Assembly: GCA_905250115.1 (NCBI GenBank)
Contig: CAJNOI010000186.1
Location: 62,001-126,000 of the forward strand
Direction of reading: 5' to 3'
DNA: 64,000 nt
From: Adineta steineri
Taxonomy: Eukaryota; Rotifera; Eurotatoria; Adinetida; Adinetidae
The notes beneath the pieces were generated by a model. The model saw only the letters and a program-made list of their open reading frames with translations. It was not told the DNA's origin and searched no databases. A program made the position numbers and the translations under genes. Shown here in pieces: positions 46,690 through 57,353 of this stretch. Positions within the stretch are counted from its first letter, which is position 1. Each line of letters starts with the position of its first letter.

Positions 46690-47638
46690 TCGCTTTTTTT
46701 TGGTTTTTTGTCGCATTAGTTCGTTTAATGATTGACGTAGTTTCAATACTGGAGTTTTGACGTCAAGTTCTGCTTGAGTGACTTTATGTTTTTTTCGTCA
46801 TAATGAGTATTTTCGTAGTCAGGTTTTAGCTTGACTTACTGTACAGCTCGAGTAGAAAACATTTACTCATTCATTAGTGAGATTGCATGATTATTCACGA
46901 AAACAAAATAATGACTTAAATAATTTTAATACGTAATAAATTATAAAATTTATCATTATATAGTAAACGATGACTCATGTATATATTTGATTATGATCAA
47001 AACATTATTCAGTTTGAAAGAATACATGCATAACAAATTATCTAAATACAATCTATTGAATCAAGTTATTTTTGACTTGGAGCATACGAACGATTTGAGA
47101 CAACAACAAATTTCTTACATTTATTAATGAATATTATGAAAGTTATTTTAGTATGTCTTCGAATATTTATACTATTTGGTTTTGATGATTTATCATGTAA
47201 AATACAGTAACTATTTAATACGTTTCTCATTTTTGTTATAACTGATTCTTTTGACGTTACAATATCATCAGTATTGAGATTGTAGTTGTATAAGATTTTT
47301 CTATCTAATCATCAATGATATAAATATCTCTTGTTAATATAAAATACTCAAGTAGAGCGTTCGTTTTCTTTGTAATGAAAATATACAAATTTATTCTACG
47401 TTATTCTCAGTTATTATATGATTATAAATTTTAACTGAGGATAATGACAAATATTTATATACCATTAATAACATGCACTAAAACAAGTTTTCTGTAATGT
47501 GCTACATAGGAAAAATGCATTGAAAAATAACTAATGTCTTAATGAATTAATTTAAATATCTTTTATTTATCAATAGTTTAATATATACATAATAGTTAGT
47601 TAAAAAAGAAAAAAATTGATAGTGTCTCCTAGTAACAT
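46690..47638. other. Spacer between the EF-hand/GGY paralogues
   Basis: About 950 bp upstream of paralogue 1 and downstream of paralogue 2. No coding signal; AT-rich. Confidence 0.5.
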
Positions 47639-48018
47639 TTAATAGTATCCATATGGATTATAACCATAACTGTAAGGATTATATCCAGTATAACCGCCAT
47701 AACCGCCGTGATTATGATAATGGTATGGTGATGGATAACCATAACCACCATACATGATGTCAGGTTGGCGACCAATAATATTATCACCATTGAAATCAAT
47801 ATGAGTAGCTTTCTCTATCCGACTCATAAAACCTAAGAAAATTAGAAAGGTGGATTTTTAAAATGTATATTTAAGTCTTACCTTGTCCTCCAACGTATCC
47901 ATCTCCATTTAAATCCATACCAAGACTGCGTTCAATACGATTATTTATAAAATCTATTTACAAAACAAAATCAAATATAAATAAATCAAAGAAGACTAAA
48001 AAGCTACTTACTATTCAT
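47639..48018 (-). CDS. Small EF-hand-like protein with Gly/Tyr-rich tail, paralogue 2, 90 aa
   Basis: Exons: 48012-48018 (7 nt: Met, Asn and one base), 47882-47953 and 47639-47832. The second exon encodes FINNRIERSLGMDLNGDGYV, nearly identical to paralogue 1. The third begins GFMSRIEKATHIDFNGDN and then diverges into a shorter, His- and Pro-containing Gly/Tyr tail (YGGYGYPSPYHYHNHGGYGG). Core exons are far more alike than tails, suggesting selection on the calcium-loop part. Same orientation, about 1.4 kb from paralogue 1: a tandem duplication. Confidence 0.75.
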
Positions 48019-48090
48019 GATAAGTATGTATCAGTAAATTTCAAAAATATAAATCAAATATGTAATATATCTGCTTTCGATTGTGTATTA

Positions 48091-48099
48091 TTTATATAG
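48091..48099 (-). promoter_or_regulatory. TATA box of EF-hand/GGY paralogue 2
   Basis: CTATATAAA on the minus strand about 80 bp before the ATG at 48018. Surrounding bases (ATGTAATATAT downstream) also match paralogue 1. Confidence 0.6.
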
Positions 48100-49185
48100 C
48101 CGTTTATAAATCCTTGTAAACAAACCTAGTTTTTTACCTTATGTCGTAATAACGTTTTCTGAATAATAATCATGACTCCTTTCTACGTATATCTGTTTTT
48201 ATTATTGAAGCTAATTATAAAGTATTTAGGTACGACCTATTGTTTTGCCAATCATGTTTTTTTACGCATTAAAAATAAAAGCCAGGTTTGTTTTTTTCTA
48301 GATCAACGACGCAATAAAGTGATATTAATTGACGTTATTAAAGCAATAACTATGAAAACTTATGAGTATTTGATGATATGTAATTAAATGAAATCAACAT
48401 GTGATTACATTAAAATATTTTTGAGCAATATCTTCTTGAAAGTTCGATATGTTTACGAAGGCAAATTATTTGGTATGAAATATTTTATTAGTAGGCGATT
48501 CTTTTAAGTCAAACATTCGAATATTTTAATATTAATAACAATCATACTGCTTACTGTCTTGAAATTCAACAAAAACGAACACAAGTAAAAATATCTCAAG
48601 TAGTATTAAAAACCAATAGACCTTATGATTTAACTTATACGTAAATCATTCGATTAGAATACATTTATAAACTTAGATAGTATGAAAATATATGTAATAT
48701 TTACAAAATTAATACACTAAAAATTTTCGTAGTAAATATCTTCTTATTGTGAGCATGAATACTTTTGTTTTTAGGACTCTGTTAATTTAACGTTTCTAAC
48801 ATGTCTTTTTGATCTTGTCCTACTTTTTCTCATCGGTTTATTAGGCACGGTGAATAAGTGCATTCTATAAGAAAAAGAAACAATATGAAAGCACTTTTTT
48901 TCTTTAAGAAAATAAAAGTCTTTTAATTTAAAATATTTACACATGACCTGAATAAATAACAACACATTTAGCTAGAATTTATATGAATACGAATTTTTTT
49001 TCTTCATTTCAGAACAATCTATGATTACGCTTTATTTTCTATGATAATATTCGCCAAAAAAATAACATGATATTTCCATTAAACACATTATACGCTTGAT
49101 ATTCGTTTAAATATCCCAGAAAGGTAAAAACATAATAATAACCCACGTCATAAAGAAATAGAAAACTTTCATGATTAATTTAATT
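48100..49185. other. Intergenic
   Basis: About 1.1 kb without supported genes; the frames at 48172-48387 (plus) and 48771-48965 (minus) have no recognisable content. Confidence 0.5.
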
Positions 49186-50405
49186 TTAATAGTCTGTCAT
49201 ATTACAAATGTAAAATTTATTATCATCGGTTTGTATTACTATTATATCATGATTTAATAATACTGCATGAATAATATCATTTGATATTGATCTATCAACA
49301 AAGAAATTTATTTCACCACTATTTTTTAAACATTCAATTTTCATCATAATTCTTTTCTTTTTTATTAAATTCATTATAATAGGTATCTAACCTCTTCGCC
49401 GAAAAAGATTTCGTCGAAAACGGTTTTTTGTTCGGAGGCCGCTGCAAAAGTGTGGGTGAAGAGAAAAATTCTTTCGATGAAATATTTTTTCGGCGAAGAG
49501 GTACAAAATCTTATAATATTCCATTTATTAAATATTGAATATCCAATAAATATCCATAAACATTCAAATTGAATCGATGATATTGATAAATAATGTAAAT
49601 ATTGCATAGTTTGTGAATGAAAAAAATAAATAACTTTTTCTTTTTGTCCAGTATGAAGATTTATTTCATATGTTAAAACAGCAATTATTTCTTCATCATA
49701 TAAACAATGTAATTTTTCGATTATTTCATTATCTTCATGTATTTCCCAAGAAGAAATATATTTTAAATCAAATATGTTATATATTTCAATTAATTTTCCT
49801 GTTGTTAAATATAAATATGATTGATTACAAGTACAAGCACAATAAGAATCTTGTTTACCAATATCATGTAATTCATATGTATCTTTATTAATTGTATATA
49901 AATTTGACGATGTTAGAATAAGGAAAGAATTTAATGTTGTCGACCAACAACTATTAACTATTTTTGATAATGAATTTAATTTCCATTCAATATATTTAAT
50001 TATATTTAAATTTTTATCAAGGATATAAATACTTTCATCATCTTGTATTAATAATTCGAAAAATTTATTTCCGGATAATATCGATGATTGTAATAGAAAC
50101 TGTTTTGTTTGCTTAATAGATTGATTTTTATTTAAGAATAGTTTACATTTTTTATTTAAGAAGTTAAATGTTTGATTAAAATCACGGAATTGTTCTGTTG
50201 TTATATAGTTATCATGAATTAATAATAATAAATTATTTCTTATGTCATCAATCAGGTTTTGTTTTAAAATACTGTGTAATTGACGTTCGATTAATAAATT
50301 AAATCTGTCAGCTAGATAATCTAATTGTTTAATGTAGAGTTCTCGATGTGGAATATCTTCTTCGGTATCATTGTAAGGAGAATAGTCGCACGATTGATTA
50401 AGCAT
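49186..50405 (-). pseudogene. Beta-propeller-like protein gene disrupted by an inverted-repeat element
   Basis: No named family. The main frame (50405 to 49374, 343 codons, ATG at 50405) begins with a helical N-terminus (RELYIKQLDYLADRFNLLIE) and continues with blade-like strands of a WD/NHL-type propeller (IYILDKNLNIIKYIEW, LYTINKDTYELHDIG, IEIYNIFDLKYISSWEI, FECLWIFIGYSIFNKW). At 49501 it runs into the 111-bp element at 49391-49501, which supplies about 37 foreign residues, then stops. A second frame, 49374-49186, overlaps that stop by one base (TAATG) and carries another blade-like stretch (NHDIIVIQTDDNKFYICNMT). The gene was probably one frame; the insertion and a frameshift cut off its end. 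A simple GT-AG intron over the element does not restore the frame. It could still be expressed with an altered C-terminus. Confidence 0.6.
49391..49501. mobile_element. 111-bp MITE-like element with 16-bp perfect terminal inverted repeats
   Basis: Termini CCTCTTCGCCGAAAAA (49391-49406) and TTTTTCGGCGAAGAGG (49486-49501) are perfect inverted copies; similarity continues imperfectly for about 15 bp inward. GC content is clearly higher than in the flanks. The interior holds GTGTGGGTG, a telomere-like word. No clear target-site duplication is seen. Too short to encode protein, so non-autonomous. Confidence 0.8.
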
Positions 50406-51181
50406 AGTTTTATTAAAATGAAAGTAGTCACGAAGATAGAAAATGTATTAAAGCATGACAATGAATCATCTTTAAGGAAGTAATAAGAAACGGTTTTTTC
50501 ATTTTGATAACGGAAAGTACCAACTTCTATTTAGAAAATTTCGTACTATTTCATCAAATTGTGATAAACAGAATTATTGAAAAGGAAATATGATTAATCA
50601 CAAAATGTATCTATGCTATTTGAATTTTATAGTATTGGATGAATATAATGCGTTGAATTCAGTTTAATTTAAATATTAGAATAGTTTCTCGATGAAATAA
50701 CATACTATATTGAACAAAGTATTTACTGTATATCCGACATAGCTTTAAGTAAGAACGTTCACCATTAGTACTTTAATAATTGTTGTTATAAGTTGATTAC
50801 GTATTTTAGTTACTTGGACTATGAGAACTCTTGATATTTTATCACTGACATGTCAACCGTACATTCACACCCATATTATTACTCATTAGCACAATATACT
50901 CGAAAACCTGAAGATTGTTCATGGATAAATAATATTTTCCAAATTATATCAGTAATGAACCACTCGGTGGAAAGAAGGTATGTTTAAGTACAAACTTTTT
51001 TAATGCTAACAAGATCTAGTTATCGCAATAAAATATGAATTTATATGAAAAACAATAAAAATACGCTAAAATATTTTAATTAAATAAATACTTCATTTTA
51101 TTTATTTGTTGTTGAAATATTTCTCTTACATTGATACAAACTGACGAACAAAATATATCACAGAAAAGAGAAAACAAAAAT
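50406..51181. other. Intergenic
   Basis: 776 bp between two minus-strand genes. No feature recognised; the GPCR 3' UTR should lie at the right end. Confidence 0.5.
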
Positions 51182-52782
51182 TTATAAGAATAAAAAATGT
51201 TTTGAAAGATTTTGATTCTTTTGTGTCAGAACATTTTTTTCATTATTTGTTTGACTTTTTTTTGATACAACTAATGGTTCTTTATGATCACGTTTACGTC
51301 TAAAAATATATTTATATTTATTTAAAAATTTTAAAAAAAGAAAATTTCTTCTTACCGAAATAATGTACTACTTAATGTCAAACATATAATTGGATTTGAA
51401 CAACTATTTAAATTCAATAAAAGACTAAAAATAGTCATCAACCAGTTCATTGTTTTCTGTGATAAAAATTTTCCATTTACAGCCATTACAATCGATCCTA
51501 TATAAAATGGTGTTGAACAAAGTATATAAGCAAGAACAACAATAAATGTTAATTTAATTGTTTTAAGACGTGCTCGCGATAAAAAATGACTTGCACCATA
51601 ACGTGGTTGAACTTTTGGTCTATCTAAACTAATTGAACTATAATGTGGTGATGGTGGTACTTCAATTGATGAACGTCGTAAACGAAATACAACTGGATAC
51701 ATAACTGATGGAGGAGGTCGTTTATTAAATATCACAGTTGATACACTTGAACATTCAACAGATGGATAATGAATATGTATATGATTTTTACGAATTGACT
51801 TTAAATTTCGATCTAATGTAATTATTGATGATGATAAATTACTTAAATTTTTTGGTATATTAATTGCAGGTAAATTTGCCATACTCATTGTCCGAGCATT
51901 ATCAGATAAACGATACATTGAAAAATTTCGATTTACAATTAAATAAACTGAACCATAGCAATATAATAATACACATATAGGCAAAAAGAATTGAACAACT
52001 ATTGTCCATACAATATAAGCTAATTCCCATGTTTTATCTGTTCCAAGAAATTTAGCTCGACATCCTTTAATTTTATTTATTGGATCGTATTCCGAACGAA
52101 ATATAAATAATTGTGGTAATGCAAGAATAATACTTAAACACCAGACAGCAATCATATAGAAAAGACCTGTATGTGATGTCCAAGTATATGTTGATAATGG
52201 ATGAACAATTGCTTGATGACGATCAATCGTCATGACAACAAGACTAAAATGATAATAAAATAAATTATTTATTCAATTTATATTAAATTCTCTTTTTAAA
52301 AAAACTTAAAATATTTCAAAGCAGTTTTTCTTTAATTCTCTATTCACATAGCGTGATTGTATGGTTAAGTATTTCTTTTTAGTGTAAATATTTAAATCGT
52401 ATAATTAATTTAAAGTACAATATGACATTAGATGGTTAAAAACTTACGTATAAACAGAAATATATGTTGAGAATAACATAAGAAACGTCACAAGTCGACA
52501 TATGATATCACCGTCGAAAAATGTTGGCATCGTTTTCCATATAAACATCGGCAGAACACTGAAAATGGCAACAAGTAAATCAGCTATTGTTAAATGAAGT
52601 ATAAAAAAAGCCATTCGTGTTGTTCGTCGATTTCTTTTTGTTAACATAACAATTAATACTAGAATATTACCAATTAATGCTGAGATAAACATAGTTGTTA
52701 AAACGATTTGTTCAACTAATCTTAATTGTTGATCAAAAAGTATCGGTGTATAAGAACTATTGTTATTATTCGTTATATTCAT
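51182..52782 (-). CDS. Rhodopsin-class neuropeptide-type GPCR, 446 aa
   Basis: Class A G-protein-coupled receptor, plasma membrane. Exons 52448-52782, 51356-52243 and 51182-51299; all GT-AG and in frame. N-terminal sequons MNITNNNNSS are extracellular. Helix 1 holds GNILVLIVM, helix 2 LTIADLLVAIFSVLPM, helix 3 ends in TIDRHQAIVHPLS (DRY variant DRH), helix 4 has AVWCLSIILALPQLF, helix 6 has TFIVVLAYILCSTPFYIGSI and helix 7 has LNSCSNPIICLT in place of NPxxY. DRH-QAI and NSCSNP resemble the vasopressin/oxytocin, NPS/CCAP and GnRH receptor group, but the ligand is not assignable. Intracellular loop 3 is long (about 130 residues, Ser/Arg-rich). The third exon gives a basic tail beginning RRKRDHKEPL. 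Confidence 0.9.
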
Positions 52783-55456
52783 TTTAATAAGTTAACAATA
52801 ATAAATTGTTAGAACATATATCAATGACGATTATTTTATCTAGAAAAAAAAGAAGCTTTGTCATTGTAAACTCAGACGAACGATTATATCATATACAATT
52901 AAATGGATGATTACATACTGATCAAAAGCAGACATCTGTTTTTCAAACTACTAAAAATTTTTCATTCTCATATGACGCATAGCTAGTCTCTACTTATATA
53001 GTTTATAATAATAAGAATAACAAAAATGAAGAGAACTCATCTGTTTGTTATAAAAGATATATATCACCGGTATATATATATACTTATTATTATATACTGT
53101 TTGATTATAGCTTTAGTTAATTTTTTTTTCTCTATACTTTCTTTTCGCGTGTTATATGTTTAGTGAAACTAGTTAGCTTCCTGAGTGTACACGTAACGGA
53201 AGTACACTTCGTCATTCATCATGTTGGTAGTTAAGCATTCATCATTAGATCTATGTTAAAAGAAAGGTATAAGGAATACAAAAAGTATTGCGTCGATTTG
53301 TCACGTAATACTATCATCGATGCTTCTTCCTACACCTACTACAAATTATTATTATCCTTTATGATTCAATTTACATCAACAAATCCCACTAAATAAATAT
53401 AAAATAATTAGAGTAAAATATATGTTACCTTTCGAATGCGTTGAAATCCGTGGGTGGAGAAATTTTTCACTAACCAAAATAGGAAACTAGATGTTCTAAA
53501 ACTTATTGAAAGAACATTAAACAATACAATGAACCGTCTCTGTTTTGATGCATTAATCAATGAAAAGAAAAGAATTTGATACACTACATATTCTTACTTT
53601 ATTTAATTTTTATATTCTAATTAGAAAATAAAGTAATGATGTCTAATCTTAAGAAAAAGTAATCCTAACGACATGATAAAAAGAACTATGTCATACTCTA
53701 TATGCAGCGTTCATATCTTATTAAAATTGTTTTATAAACTGAAAGACAATATTCTGAAGAAGTTTTCTTGTCTAAGAGAAGAATAGATTGCATGTCAAAA
53801 TGAACTCTTTAAGATGACTATAAATCAAAGTCTCTGAAGTTTAGTCCTTTAAAAATAAAAATAATGTCTGCTGGTTATTTCTATTGTCGAGACAATTTAA
53901 TGTACGCAATTTCTTTACTTTAACAAACTCCAGAAACGAACTCAATGCATGAATAATCTCTTATCGTCATCAAAACATGAACTTATTCTTTCATAAAATA
54001 AATTATTACATATTCTTTCAGCATCAATGCGTTTTTTTAGTAATAGCAATAACAAATACTGTAAGAATTTTTCTTATCTATTAAAATTGCTAGTATAATA
54101 TTGCATAATATCGACTAAGAAGTATATTCATACGACGCTTGACAAAAAACACCATTTTAATTAATATATATATATATATATGTGTGTGTCATATAACAGA
54201 ACACATTTTGTTCTACGAATGTAGTCAAAAAGTGTCGTATTTTTACAAGAATTATTTATTATGTTATATGGAAATACTAAACGTTGAGATATAACAAGTA
54301 GAAATATGTTAAGATGGTGAAAAATAATAATGTAAAGGAAATCACGTGAGATTACTCCGTGTTTACTATTCGTTTTTTGTTGATATTGTATCGAACAAAT
54401 GTTGTAGAAAAGAAATTAACATTTTATTATTTTCCAACTATGAGTTATAATCGATGAGTTTTATAAAAACTTGAGGGATTTTTTCTTACCAAGGGATTAT
54501 TTACTTACTTTTAAATTAATGAGCATTATGTATACGACCTAGATTGTAGCTACCATTTATAAGGTTATAAGTTCTTGCAATAAAAAATTTAATTATAGAT
54601 TCATGCGCTTGAGAATATTTTATTTCTTAATAATAATATATGTTAAGGAAATTGTAATTAAAAGACAAAGATTATTAATTAAACCAATGAGAGTAGTCAT
54701 ATGACTATAAATTAATTTATCATACTGAAACAAGTATTTAAACTTCGTGTTTAATGGGATATCTAAGCTTTATTATTCATAACTATTAGACATTCAAATA
54801 CTTGTATAAGAAGTATGCTGTTTTTAATGATAATTTTTTCTATCGAATTAAATACAAGATAAGTTAAACATCTAAAGTTTTAATCTACTTATGATTCAAA
54901 GAATTATAAAATAATGTTCTATTGTATGAACCTACCTGTTGAAATAGATCTTTTAGTAATTATCGATGTATTTCAATACCTTATTGTGAATCAAAATTGC
55001 TTTTATTTTAATAAGGGTGTCTCATTCGACTGCTGTCAAAGCAAACTGTAGGCGTTTCATCTGTTTTAACTCCTTTGTTAAATATCAGCAAACGTTTGTT
55101 AATAGTTTTAGAACATTTTCTCAATCAACTGCTGTCAAAACAAACTATATATGAGTAAGAAACTACATATGCTTGAAATCAGATTTTTGATCCACATTAT
55201 TTTTCAATCAAATCTAAAAATAAAAGTGAATAATGAGCTTTTGGATAAGGATAGTAATTTAGTTATGATTGTAAAACAGCGTAATTGCAAAACAGTGTAT
55301 TACGCTTAGAGTATCAGTATTTTCCATAAGATGATCATCTCCTGAATCCCCTATTAATGTTATTACGTCAGAATTAATTTATTTTCTAAATGATAGTTAA
55401 TCTTAATGAATATAAATATGAGCGTATTTTATCTATTCGATTAATTAAAAATAAAT
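52783..55456. other. 2.7-kb gene-poor stretch
   Basis: No gene supported. Contains a (TA)n tract at about 54162-54181 followed by GT repeats, and a 30-bp imperfect direct repeat at 55021-55050 and 55120-55149. The GPCR promoter should lie at the left end; none is evident. Confidence 0.55.
55021..55149. repeat. 30-bp imperfect direct repeat
   Basis: 55021-55050 and 55120-55149 share ACTGCTGTCAAA and CAAACT and differ at about four positions over 30 bp, 99 bp apart. Possibly a duplicated regulatory block or a short element footprint. Confidence 0.6.
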
Positions 55457-55769
55457 TCATGTGGTATCATTTTTGAAATCATTATCAAGAAAATCAAGAT
55501 CTTTTTTCATTTCGAATAATATTTTGAATGATGGGAAAAATACCTCATAGTTTTGATATTAAATCTATTATATGTTTTTTACCTTTGGTAAATATCCTAA
55601 TAAACGATGAGCATGTTCATGAAGTAATTTAATACATTCGATTTCAACATATTCATCAATTTCACGCTGATACTTAAGTAAAAATAAATAATTCTAGTGA
55701 AATCTTAACTGAATACAAACTTTTTCAGTTATCATTTTATGTCGGCGTTCTTCAAGTAGAATATTAATA
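55457..55769 (-). CDS. 3' exons of an unidentified helical protein gene
   Basis: Three exons with good splice sites join in frame: 55721-55769 (enters in phase 2; INILLEERRHKMITEK), 55583-55672 (phase 0; YQREIDEYVEIECIKLLHEH and RLLGYLPK) and 55457-55543 (phase 0; VFFPSFKILFEMKKDLDFLD, then stop). The charged, alternating pattern suggests alpha-helical or coiled-coil structure. No family recognised. The upstream exon was not found: the next 650 bp to the right hold an inverted-repeat element and a transposon-like fragment. Either the 5' part lies beyond a large intron, or this is the remnant of a broken gene. Confidence 0.5.
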
Positions 55770-55967
55770 CTATTAGAGGAAAAGCAAGTATATATATATT
55801 GAATCTAATTATTCTTTATATATATATATCTACTTTTTTCTTATTTTAAAACGAAAAAAAATTTTTTAAATAAATTGTTTGTTGGTTTCAAGTAAATCTA
55901 AAAACTTTTTTTTAATTTCTCTACCGGCTTCTGTTTATTTTAAAACAAACGTCATCAGGATAATAAC

Positions 55968-56102
55968 AAAAAACTTTTTTCGGCAACCCAGGTCGAACAA
56001 TCCGGCACGGAAACGGCGAGTTCCCTCAGGGGTTTCGCCGGGAATTTATGGAATCCTGCTTCAGGAACCATCGTCCTGGGTTGTATGACAAACAAGTTTT
56101 TC
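55968..56102. mobile_element. ~135-bp GC-rich inverted-repeat element
   Basis: GC-rich block in AT-rich surroundings with imperfect terminal inverted repeats: CAACCCAGGTCGA near 55984 against TCGTCCTGGGTTG near 56071. Similarity extends outward through AAAACTTTTTT / AAGTTTTT. Inside, GGAAACGGCGAG and GGGTTTCGCCGGG form a second imperfect pair, so the strand could fold into a nested hairpin. No protein-coding capacity. Confidence 0.65.
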
Positions 56103-56193
56103 ATAGAAACACAGCAATTCGGTATTATTGAATGATTTAATTTCATTATTTAATGAATGATATGGCTTCATCAAAAGAAAAAATGCATTTCGT

Positions 56194-56418
56194 TCAGCCG
56201 ATCAACTTTTGTTTGTACCACCTCCGACAAATAATCTCAACTCCTGGACATCTTTTATCTTCAGTTATATGAAGACCATCCTTATGCTGTGCACAGAAAA
56301 TACATGGATAGTTGGAGCTGAAACCAACAAGTTCAAAAACGTACACTGCGTTCATGAAATCACCACCTAGTCGAATACGAATACGTATGTTTTTTATACC
56401 TATAGTGATGTACTTCAC
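56194..56418 (-). pseudogene. Possible transposon-derived protein fragment, ~74 codons
   Basis: Open minus-strand frame without an ATG start. It contains IRLGGDFMNAVYVFEL and GFSSNYPCIFCAQHKDGLHI. The GGD, then SNYPCxxC-xxHK pattern resembles a segment of transposase-like proteins found in repeats of sponges, hydra and other invertebrates. This rests on pattern memory only. Ends at a stop on the left; no flanking domains are visible, so it is at most a fragment. Confidence 0.35.
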
Positions 56419-56692
56419 AGACTTAATATCATTTAATTAATTTCATTAATGGGTAATAATTTAAGAATAAATACTATAGATTTAACAGTAGCAAAAAAAC
56501 TAACCATTGTAATAAATTTATTAAATATATTTAATAGTCATAAATTTATTTAATATTTTAAAAGTCGGCATGTTTCGCTAACTCAGTAGCATTATCAAGA
56601 TATAAGAAATTTAACAGAAAAAAATGACGTCATAATCGAGAATATTCAAGTGATTCTAACAAATAGAAAACACCAGAATACCACTACTAACG

Positions 56693-56734
56693 ACATATAT
56701 TGTTATGTACTGATCAGGACATAACAATATATGT
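56693..56734. repeat. 42-bp near-perfect palindrome
   Basis: ACATATATTGTTATGT (56693-56708) is the exact inverse complement of ACATAACAATATATGT (56719-56734). The 10-bp centre is A-CTGATCAG-G, whose inner 8 bp are also palindromic. The whole 42 bp are symmetric except one A/G pair. It abuts a telomere-like foldback. Confidence 0.9.
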
Positions 56735-56795
56735 GGATATGGGTGTGAGATAAAAACAATACACACACCCCACACCCACACCCACCCTACCTATA
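56732..56795. repeat. Telomere-like foldback next to the palindrome
   Basis: G arm ATGTGGATATGGGTGTGAG (from 56732), then a C arm of CACACCC/CACCC units at 56761-56792. A further GTTGGGGGTTATTGTGGGTC follows near 56811-56830. Confidence 0.75.
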
Positions 56796-57353
56796 ATATC
56801 AGCTGTTGAGTTGGGGGTTATTGTGGGTCATCGCGTGTTTTACAAATACCCTACACAAATTGATCAGTTGCATGTAAAATTACAAAAATCTTCCTTGTAA
56901 TCTAAGAATTTTATTTTTACTTAATTTGACAGATAATTAATAAGATCATACATGGACCAATATTTTCAATGTTTAGTTACTTCTCAGATTGTTAAATATT
57001 TGTTCATTTAATTCTGAAATAAAACCGATGATAATTTATCACTTATTTACCTAGCAAGAAAGAAATTTGTAGTCACATCACTTCCAAAAATATCGATCAA
57101 TTGTGTGAGATTTGTTTAGTTTACGAGTATATTTAGAGATTATTTTAGAAATGAAAGTGATTTAACAAAATGAAATTTTCTCGTATGAAAAAATAGAAAA
57201 TCTTTATAACTGTTCATAATACAACTGATTTGATTTCTGTTCAAAGCACTTCTTTTATTTATTGTTTGAAAATAAAAAACAAAATCATATTATAAGTAAA
57301 TATTATTAGTGTTTATGGAATATATGTGAACGTTCTTCAGTTATCAGTACGAA

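Larger units (their letters stand above)
55770..57353. other. Repeat-rich gene-poor stretch
   Basis: Holds the inverted-repeat element at 55968-56102, a transposon-like fragment at 56194-56418, the palindrome at 56693-56734 and telomere-like repeats to about 56840. No intact gene supported. Confidence 0.6.

Noticed and set aside
49391-49501. The inverted-repeat element as a simple intron of the propeller gene
   Set aside because: GTACCT and GTTAG could act as splice sites, but joining them puts the downstream segment out of frame.
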